Positions 55,896 to 64,000 of a stretch of 64,000 bases of DNA are shown here, one piece after another (within the stretch, counting starts at the first letter, position 1; each line of letters opens with the position of its first letter). The stretch is from Symbiodinium natans (taxonomy: Eukaryota; Sar; Dinophyceae; Suessiales; Symbiodiniaceae), in NCBI GenBank assembly GCA_905221605.1, contig CAJNDS010002275.1, positions 26,001-90,000 on the forward strand, in the 5' to 3' direction. The notes under the pieces are model-generated. The model did not search any database, was not told the origin of the DNA, and saw nothing but the letters and a program-made list of their open reading frames with translations. The translations under genes and the position numbers were made by a program.

Positions 55896-57480
55896 ATGCC
55901 TCGCCTGGTGGTGTCTTCCATGGCGGCCGCGGCCATGCTGGCGGCCGGGGCAGCCTTCGTTGCGGCGCCCGCAAGAGCACCGGTGGTGCCGAACAAGTGC
56001 GGCCTCCAGATTCTGAGAGAATTGAGCGATTTCGAGAGATCTTGCCCAGAATTCAGTTGTTGCTGACGTGGAAGCTTTCTCGCGCAGAGGCCGACCCCAT
56101 CGGGAATGCCGGGATCTGCATCAGAACCTGCCGGATGGGGCTTGGCAGCGGCAGGCATCAGCGCCTACCAGAGTCCTGCGTGTCGGCACTGCCCGTACCT
56201 CTGCAGTTGCTTTCGGATGCGAGGCCTGGCGCTTGGTGCACATGTGGGCTTGGCAGCAGCCTGGCGTGCAAGATCTTCCACAGCAGCTCGAGCAGAGAAA
56301 GAGGGCGCCCGGACCTCATTCCACACCGACTCCTTCCTTGTGAGGTCTTTTGACTGTTGACTTGAGTATGCTGATTATGCTGTTCTCTGCTATCTAAATT
56401 TCGCAGGGCAAGTACGTCGAGACGGTCGCCGACCAGAGGCTGTTCGAGCAGGCTAGATGCTAGGATCCGCTACAGGTATTGGACGTCACTGGCAGGTCAG
56501 CAAGCTTGCGCAAGTCTTGTCTCCAGAGGTCTACCTGCAGTACACGTCGGAGTACCTAAAGGGCCCGCTCTACTGGCACCCTGACAAGGCGCAGCTCAGC
56601 CGCACGTGGCCGCACTATCGCAATCTGTCGCATGTCCGATGTGTTGTCAGGCTCCGGTTGTTTTCTCTCCTCTTTCTGAGGCAGGGCTGGCTGCCGGACT
56701 ACCCTGGCACGCCCATGATCAAGGAGGGCAAGTACACCTCCCACGTCATCGGAAACCTGAAGGCTGGGCTGGAGTATGCCATTTGCAATCGTTTGCTATG
56801 TGGGAAGATGAGACACAAACAGGCCTTCAGCTCCAACGAGCTCGCCTTTCTGTCCATGCTGTTCTTTGGGGTCGGCCTCTATGGCAACCTCCAGTGCCTG
56901 AGCTTAATTTAGTGTTCACGCCTGGCGCTGAAAAGGGCATGTGCAAAGCTGAGTTTGGTGTGTTTGCTTAGCTTCTTGTCTTGAGCTTGTCGAAGAAGGT
57001 GTTCTGTAAATAGTCCCCATCCAGGGCCCTAGGTCCCCATCCAGGGCCCTAGGCCCCTCAATCGGCGCCTGGCCCGAAAGACTACACTGAATTACAGTGA
57101 AGCACCTCGAAAGAGACCAGGAGGACCCGCGAAGAGGTCCGGACATTTAAAGTTAATTTCCGTCGCACCATCGTATTTGCCAAGTGTCAGTGGTGCATTC
57201 CTGGAACAGACATGACAAGGTCCTCCTCAGTTACTAAGTCCAATCGCGCAGATTCGGGTTTTGCGGTCTGGTGTACTGCGTCGGTTGCTATGTCGGGTAC
57301 TGTTTCCTTTTTGGGTATCTTGCCGTGCTTCAGTTCAGGTTCAACTTCTACGATCCGCAGTGGGCAAAGGTAGACGCGGGTGGCTTCTTCAATGTCTCCT
57401 ACATTGTGGAGTCCTTCTTGCTCCCAATATCCTTCTTTATGCACATTGCATGCTACATTCAGAGGCAGAACGGCAAGTGA
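55896..57480 (+). CDS. Plastid-targeted two-helix membrane protein, copy B (multi-exon)
   Basis: Second copy of the 48,966 gene, in the same orientation about 6.9 kb downstream. The targeting peptide, the exons VSKLAQ...NLSH and GWLPDY...NLK, and the final exon (ending TGA 57,480) appear unchanged at protein level. A 22-bp insertion after CCAGAATTCAG, a 4-bp deletion near 56,178 and wholly different sequence in two introns fall outside those exons and show that splicing must remove them. The exon after AAACAG (56,822) is FSSNELAFLSMLFFGVGLYGN. The last intron lacks an 80-bp piece present in copy A and holds its own 20-bp duplication. Upstream, GTGGCTCCCACAAG may be the same leader relict as in copy A but further decayed. 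Both copies look usable. Confidence 0.75.
57013..57052. repeat. Perfect 20-bp tandem duplication in an intron of copy B
   Basis: GTCCCCATCCAGGGCCCTAG occurs twice head to tail, followed by GCCCC. Not present in copy A. Confidence 0.95.
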
Positions 57481-59783
57481 TAGTCTGTGGATTGCAGATA
57501 GGAAGCAAAGCGCGGAGCCTTATTTTTAAGCCTTCAAAGGAGGTGGCTGGCCTTGCCTGGCTGCGAACAAAAAGGAAGATGTTGGACAATGCATGGTTGT
57601 CATCACCAACGCATCAAGATCAGATCATTGTGCCCTTTGGCCGAGCACGCCAGAGACAGTCGCAAGTGTTCAGTCTTGACCGTCTGTGCTCGAACTGCAG
57701 GCTGGCGATGGCCATGCTGGAGCCTGCAAGGAGTTACCAGCTTGAAGCTAAATCGCAAGGTTTGCCAAGAGTTGCCAGGATCTGCGGGCACGTCCAGCCA
57801 AAGGGGGCTACCTTGCAGACCGTGCAGGCCGGCCATCATCGCTAGGTAGAAAGGCACCCACGGATCACCCTGATTTTTTGACGATCGACGAGTTGCCTTC
57901 GATCTCTTGCGCTGTGGGAGGTTCGACATCAACGACACTGCCGGGCATGCTCTGAGTGCTCACGGAGGCAGAGCTCCGACCATTCGGCTTGGAGTCGGTG
58001 AAGTCAGCAGATGTCGAGGCAACTGTCTCCACACTTGAACGGCTTTATCGACCGAGAGCATGACTTCTGGCGTGCGCCGTTGCTGCCACAAACTGTTGCA
58101 GCATTTTGGCCGGACCCTACCTCAGCATGCAGTCTGTCTTTGGTTTTGTTCGTCTTCGTCTTCCTGCCCAAGAAGGTGTCGTTTAGGTGAGAGAGTCATC
58201 TGCCAAGCTGTTGTGAAAGAAGCTGACCACATGAGGAAGAGTGGGTCGTAAGGCCGCAGACCCTTAACTCTCCCAACCTCCCAACCGAGATGGCCCGCAT
58301 AATCGCCAGCCTTGACCTTGCCAACCTTCAGCCTTAGATAGCAAAGGGAAGTCATGGCAGTTCCCCCAAATGTCCAAGGAGGTTCAGCTCTCGCGACGTG
58401 GACGCTGGTACCGGCGCGGCCCTGCGAAGCCTGGGGGCTGCACGCCGCTGGGCTGGTGCTCCCGGCATGATCGAAAAGCCTAGGAGGGCTGAGAAATCAG
58501 GTCAAAGCTGCAGCGCGACTCAGGGGATCCGTAGATCCCACAGTTTCTTTGTATTCCCCGGTGAACATCTCTGCTCTGAGCATGTCGCATTGATGACTGG
58601 GCAAGGCGTCTGTCGGTCTGGCCTCACATTCCTTATCCGATGCTGGTACAAGCATGCGAAGCATTGTCGGTCTCTGTTCCCAAAGCTCCATCTGCCTTGA
58701 GTGTGGCATGGACTTTCCCTGCATTTGCCGGGAAGCTTCCTCATGTTGCAGCGGTGCCCTCCATGCGGCAGCATCTCACGGTTTGAGGGTTCGAATTTCT
58801 AAGCATCGGCACTCAATGACGGCGGCTGCGTTGACGCAGCTCGGCTATCTAACATCTCTGAAGCCAGAGAACGCAGCAGTCATGCAAGCTTGGGCGCACG
58901 GGATATCTGTTGGGACAGTAAATAGCAGGAAACGTGTTGAAGAGGGTGGGGAAACTCTGACCACAGCAGGTAGAAAGGGGTTCATCGGGGGTGCAGGGCC
59001 GAACGGGGGGGCTGCAGGGAGAGGTGTCGAGGCGAATTTGTCGCGCTGAGAGCTAGAGAGTCCTGAGACTTGGCAGATGCGCTGGCGCTGCTTGCAAGCA
59101 CTCTCCCCAAGTCTGGTGCCCCAGCTGCTTGGCAAAAGAGCTCGGCAGGTTCGGTGTTTAGTACAAAGATGTAGCCACATTGATGTTCCGATGGTGGCAA
59201 AGTGTGTCTGCCTGGCTTAGGATGCAGTGCTTTTTGGCCATGCCATGAGTGCAATGTCAGGGGCCAAACAGCATCTCGGCTGAAACTCTAGACTTTAGAC
59301 CAACGATGCCTTAATATACAATTTATAGGTTGGTATGGCCAGGTTTTTTCAGCTGCCATGTGTTGCCAGGTTGCGGTGCTCACGTGACATGGGGAAGTCA
59401 TATTGGAGAGACCCTGTGGGCCTGCCGCAAGGTGGCAACGCACACTAGTACTTCTGGAAGAGATGCGAAACATGCTCCCTGGCTTTTCCGGCACTTCTCG
59501 AAGAAAGGGTGCTTGAATGCGTGATTGCAGTTGGCTTGATTCTTTGGATTGGAGTGCATCTTGGAATCGGTAAGGTTTTTGGGATTCTGATCCGTATAGG
59601 AGGTACCGTGTCTTTGTAGGGGAAGCGGGAGGCTAGAATATCAGGGAGCAGCCGCCCCGAAACACAAACTTCAAGAAAGACTGAGGAGAACCTCAGGTAT
59701 TCCTCGGTCACAGGCTCAACCCAGTAGACACCCACTCACGATCACCTACGGTTGAAAGAGTGGGGCAGCCCGCCGAGGCAGAT
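57481..59783. other. 3' flank of copy B and gene-poor interval
   Basis: About 360 bp (57,481-57,845) match the 3' flank of copy A. Beyond that, scattered segments look protein-like (LALLASTLPKSGAPAAWQK near 59,083; LTQLGYLTSLKPENAAVMQ near 58,830) and could be 5' exons of the PPR-like gene that follows. None is secure. Confidence 0.4.
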
Positions 59784-59786
59784 CCA

Positions 59787-62700
59787 CCTGAACGAGACCA
59801 TCTTCTCGATTGCGCTTGTGGCATGCGACCGTGGCAGCCGTTGGCGCCAGGCCCTGCAACTGCTGGAGGAGTTCGACAAAGGACCGTGTTGAAATTTCGG
59901 AAGCTTCGGAATGTGGCAAACAGTGGCAAATATGTTCTGACTCTGGCGCCGCTTGCTCTTGCTCAGCTGGCTTCGAGGAGCGCGGCATGCAGACAGCACG
60001 GCGTACTGCAGTTCCGCGAGTGCTTGTGCCAAAGCCTCTCAGTGGCCCCTTGCAGTGGCGCTGTTTGCCCAGGCCTGGCCCAACCCCAAATTTCTTCAGG
60101 GGAACACGAGTTCTTCTTCATGGCTTCCTAGTCTGGACGCTCAGCCTCAAAGCAACCGATGAGCATTTGGGACTCCCATGCTTCTCTGGTAAACCATCCG
60201 CAAAGCAGTGAGCTTTGTGCAGCCACCTTAGACACATGTCAAACGTCCCCGCAAGTCATTCATCAGAGAAATAGCGCTGCTGGAGCCTGATGCTATACTG
60301 CGGGCGACTTGAACGCTTCGTCACCGCACTGTGCTGTGTCAACACGGGAGCGTTTTATGTCGCTTTATGTTGCTTTTCTGAATGTAAAGCCGTCTGCTTC
60401 AACATCCTGTGAGGCCGCCTCGGCCCCACTCCTCTAAAGAAAGGGGCTTCCAGAATTTGCCTCCTCTCAGACGGGCAACTAGGAAGGAAACGGGTATGAG
60501 ACACGAGGAGCTGTCGGAGGCTAGGGTAGGCCTTAGGCCTTGGACGACAGGCTGTCAGAAGGTAGGAGGCCTTGGAAGCAGGGGCATGAGGCGGACCAGG
60601 AGGATGACTTGGAGATGAGCACTCGAGAGGAGAGCCTCAACAAAACTCATCAGGCTCTTTTGCGCGAGCTCCTCTGATCGTGTATGGAAACTTTGGAATT
60701 TATCCGAACTTACCTTTGAGCTTTGTTCCTCTTGTGCAGAGCCGTAGGCGTCGGTAGGCAGTGTGCTGTAACTCGCAAACAGTCACCAACATGTGTGGCT
60801 ATCCCTTTCTGAGCAGCGCTGCAGGTGCATGTCCTGCCAGATTTGGCGAGCAACCTGCATGCATCGAGTCAATTTTGTCAGCTTCGCTCTGCGATGGTCT
60901 TGTCTTCGTCTCAGTTGTGGCAAGATTGTGTAAGGCCACAATGCTGCAATGGCTGCTGCCGGACGGGGCGACGGGTTTGAACTGCATGGGAACGGGTGCA
61001 AAACAGTCAGTTTGCGAGGAAGGGGGCAGCTGTGGCAAGGTGTGCTTCAGCTTCTGAAGGCCTTGCATGGGAGCATGTCAGACATGGAACTCTGTGAGGT
61101 GTTTCGCATGCTCTCCAGCTTGAGAAGGTAATGCCGTCCAAAGTCCAACCGAACCTCATCTCCTTCAACACCGCGATGGCTGGGCAGCACTGCAATACCA
61201 AGCATAGGCAGAACACTGAGCTCGCCAGGCAGCATGTGAGCGAGCAGGGCAGTGGAATTACGTGGTGGCGCTCCTGGAAGAACTGGGCAGAAAGAAGCTG
61301 TCGCCTGACATACGCTCTTGGACTTCCCTGGTGCGATCCCCAGATATGTCAGATATGTGAGAATAGCGCTCTTGGGGTGCACTCCGGGTTTGTTTTGTGC
61401 GTAGAGGGAAATGTCGGGATGGTGGGGCAAGGCGGGGCATGCCTTTGTCGTGCTTTGCGGAGGTTGCAAGCTTCTCTCGGGCGAGCCATTGGATGCAGGC
61501 TCAGAGGATGTTGAGAGATCTGCGCCAGAGGCTTACATGTCCAGCATCCGGGATGTGTTGCATGCATCGTAGTTTGCAATGCCTGTGTAGGCGTGTAGGA
61601 CATAGGCAACCTTGTATCTTCATACTTAGCCGGAGAGGAGAATCAGGGGCAAAGATGTGACTCTCTAGCTGTGTTGGCCCACGGTACTCGAGGCAAGTTG
61701 CCATTTTTCCCGTCTGATTGTTTCTGCTGATTCCAACCTTGGTCCCAATCCTTTGCGTTCGCGGGCTTGTAGACTGTAGGCATGCACGAAGGATGCTTCT
61801 GGTTTGGCTGAGGGTGGCTACACTGGCAAGGAAACGCCAAATACGAAGACAGATGGATGTGTAGAGGTCGGACGGTACAAGAGAAACAGCCAGCTGTTAT
61901 CCGGAGAGTCCGCACGCTCGCATCAGTTGTGTCTGTGTAGTTTTCCTGTTTTTCCTTGCTTAGGCATCCAAGAGCTGCAGCCAGATTTGGTGATGTACGG
62001 CGCTGCTGCCAGTGTTGCTCTTCTCAAGTGCAGCATTTGCACCATGGCATTGCTGTTACTCTGCAAAATCAGTCGACTTCCTAGGCTTTCCAACGCGGAC
62101 ATCAGTGGAAACTTGCTTTGGCCCTCTTGCCTCAGTTGCGCCGCTCCCAGTCATTTACGTGAGAGTGCAGATGGGTAGGATCCAGCTGTGCCGCAGGCAT
62201 GAGCTTCGAATTGTTCTGGATGAACGACTGTGTGGTTCAGTCATTACGGCCTGTGCAATTTCACAAGCCTGGCAGGCGACCGTCCATCATGTACGAACCC
62301 GTTGGCGCTTTTGTTTGCTGTGCTGTGCTTGCGGCAGGCTGCAGTGTCCTGCCTCATGGAGCTTCCAAGAAGGCCCGTGCATGCAGTGGTTTCTCCTGTG
62401 TATTCTTCAGTCCGAGCTCAATTGCATGGGGAGAGCATGGGATGTTGCCAAGCACAAAGCATGCTGAGCGAACATCAGTTCACACCTTCAAGTGGCAAAT
62501 GCACACTAAAAACCTAACCCGAGCCAAGTGACAGCAGTGTTGGTTGCAGGTGCTAAGGAAGGCGGGTTCTTTAGATGCACTGCGCAGGGAGCTGGAGCCC
62601 ACCTCTACAAGCAGCTCGCCAGTCTTGACAGCGCTTCTGGACTGACTTGAGTTTAGCATCAAACAATGCCACTGGACATGTCCCATCAGCTTCTGGAGTT

Positions 62701-63170
62701 TTTTTCGCACTGGTGACAAGCTCTTACTTTGCCAGACAAAGAATCTCTCGATCTTTCCGTGCTGAGTGGTCGTCGAGTCGGGAAACCCAGGGTGTGCCTG
62801 CGCCAGAAAGCTAGTCTTCGATCGGAAGCACAAGTCGTTTTTTGTTGGCAATGTCTGGCCTGCATGTTTTCATAGTTGGAGCGTTTTCTGCTTTCTGACT
62901 CCTCGTCCATCCTCCTTGTCCATCCTCCTCGTTGTTTTCCAAACCATTTACCTTGTTGTGTGGAAGAAGTCCATTGCTGATTCTGGAAGGACGTGAAGCA
63001 TTGGTTGATGGCATTGAAGCTCTTTGAGCATTTGCAGCATGCCGCAGGAAACTCAGCTGCCGAGCAGCTTTGGGAGTGTGCTCGTTGCCTTCGCTCATCT
63101 GCACCCTGCCACAGGTTGCTATGGACTCTCAAGCTTACGGTCGACTTCTCCTTGTGTTTCTGACTTATGA
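59787..63170 (+). CDS. Pentatricopeptide-like repeat protein, multi-exon
   Basis: Successive plus-strand segments fit the helix-turn-helix PPR pattern. They include LNETIFSIALVACDRGSRWR with QALQLLEEF (59,787-59,875); YCSSASACAKASQWPLAVAL (about 60,015); VQPNLISFNTAM (61,145); RAGQWNYVVALLEELGRKKL (about 61,245); FARASHWMQAQRMLRDLRQR-like (about 61,457); QPDLVMYGAAASV with ALLLLCKI (about 61,980); LDERLCGSVITACAISQAW (about 62,217); and KHWLMALKLFEHL (about 62,995). Each lies in its own open stretch, bounded by AG and by GT or GC dinucleotides. PPR proteins bind RNA in plastids or mitochondria and direct editing, splicing or stability; no extra C-terminal domain is visible. Exon joins, start and stop are unresolved, and the segment spacing suggests eight or more exons. 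Confidence 0.6.
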
Positions 63171-63515
63171 TCTCTACTTCTGTTGGGTTTTCTGCGAAGC
63201 ATTTGGCATGGCGCCGTTTGTCAGCCACCGGGACAACACACTGATCATTTTCTACTGATATGTTGCTCTCCGAGGTGCGAGCAAAATAATTTCAGGGAAT
63301 GGCAGAACTGGCTGCTGCAGAGCATGGCCTCGCCTCGTGGTCCCGCTCGACATACACCTGGCAGAGAGAGTCTGAACCTCGAAAGCAGTGGTGCTCGTGC
63401 ACGTTGCAACAGAACCTAAGCGTTCACCCAGAAGCCTTCATCACTGCGACAAATTACAACAAGGTCTTGCAGCAGCTGTTGCTGCGCACTGCAAGGGTCT
63501 CAGCGTGGGTTCCTT

Positions 63516-63845
63516 TGGCAAGCAACTGGTGTTGACAGCCTCGAAGAGCGCTTCACGGACTTCAAAGCGGACTCTGTCGCGAATTCCGTGGACTCAGTGG
63601 ACTCCCTACGTCAAGGATTCTGGGCCAGGGTCTGCCCCGAAAGTTGCGGGCAACGAGCGCAAGGGCTCACGAAGTATGCTGACTCCGGCAGCAGAGGCGG
63701 TTTTGAGAATGCAGTGCGTTCTGCCATGCAGGAGATCCGGCTGATGGAGCATGTTTTTCTGAATGCGGAGTGCGGCAACCCCGCCTCTGTATGTGCAAAC
63801 CTGAGGACAAAGGTTGTAGGAAGAACTTGTTTGCCTCAGCTGTAG
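63516..63845 (+). CDS. Unrecognised 3' exon or ORF
   Basis: Open frame ending TAG-like at 63,845 with protein-like composition: SLEERFTDFKADSVANSVDS forms an amphipathic helix, followed by a Cys-containing stretch (ARVCPESCGQ) and MQEIRLMEHVFLNAECGN. It lies downstream of the PPR-like exons in the same orientation and could be the C-terminus of that gene or a separate gene. No family is recognised. Confidence 0.35.
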   Translation, partial: WQATGVDSLEERFTDFKADSVANSVDSVDSLRQGFWARVCPESCGQRAQGLTKYADSGSRGGFENAVRSAMQEIRLMEHVFLNAECGNPASVCANLRTKVVGRTCLPQL

Positions 63846-64000
63846 GTTATGCGGACGTACTAATTGTGTGTCAGCATCTCTCTGTAAGGCCAGGAGGTGG
63901 AATGCTTTGGTCGTGACATCTTAGGCCTTGATCTCAGTTGGGTTGACGCGTGAGTGCCCGCATTGTTGTTCAGCGTGCAACATGGAGAAACAAGCCATGT

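Noticed and set aside
1-64000. CRISPR arrays, tRNA, rRNA or bacterial operons
   Set aside because: Repeats lack uniform spacers, no cloverleaf or rRNA core was recognised, and the genes have introns.

Overview
The window reads as nuclear DNA of a dinoflagellate, probably Suessiales-like (Symbiodinium/Polarella type). The genus cannot be fixed from sequence alone. The evidence is: long, nearly identical tandem arrays; very short introns (about 50-190 bp) with GT or GC donors and AG|G acceptors; a decayed copy of the dinoflagellate trans-spliced leader in front of a gene; plant-type TTTAGGG tracts inside the contig; FVAP-like plastid targeting; and pentatricopeptide-like exons written in the degenerate 'ACxKxxQWxxAL' style common in these algae. 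No tRNA, rRNA, CRISPR array or bacterial-style operon was seen.

Layout. 1-10,574: five copies of a 2.12-2.15 kb tandem repeat, differing mostly in a (TG)n tract. 10,575-12,305: low-complexity linker with a PstI-rich minisatellite. 12,306-30,918: six copies of an unrelated unit of about 2.97 kb. Copies 4 and 5 are enlarged by an internal array of about 480 bp, and copy 6 lacks a 425-bp block and is truncated. Both arrays hold many open frames, but these repeat only because the DNA repeats, and none is called as a gene. 30,919-40,470: gene-poor DNA with decayed duplications, a 0.69-kb element with inverted ends, degenerate telomere-like repeats and a possible retroelement scrap.

40,480-47,588: a plus-strand array of four aquaporin (MIP) domains with eight NPA-type motifs. 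Units 3 and 4 are joined in one uninterrupted reading frame, and units 1 and 2 are joined in frame across a clean intron, so this is probably one multi-pore polyprotein or two two-unit genes. None of the four second NPA motifs has the arginine that normally follows it. This is the most notable system in the window.

48,838-57,480: a TTTAGGG tract, then two copies of a plastid-targeted two-helix membrane protein gene. They flank a probable Mini-RNase III gene. 57,481-63,845: gene-poor DNA, then a multi-exon pentatricopeptide-like gene running towards the window end. The plastid protein, the plant-type Mini-III and the PPR-like protein are all compatible with organelle RNA or membrane biology. 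Clustering may be coincidental, because dinoflagellate neighbours usually share orientation rather than function. Exon boundaries were worked out by eye and are given only where frame and splice signals agree.
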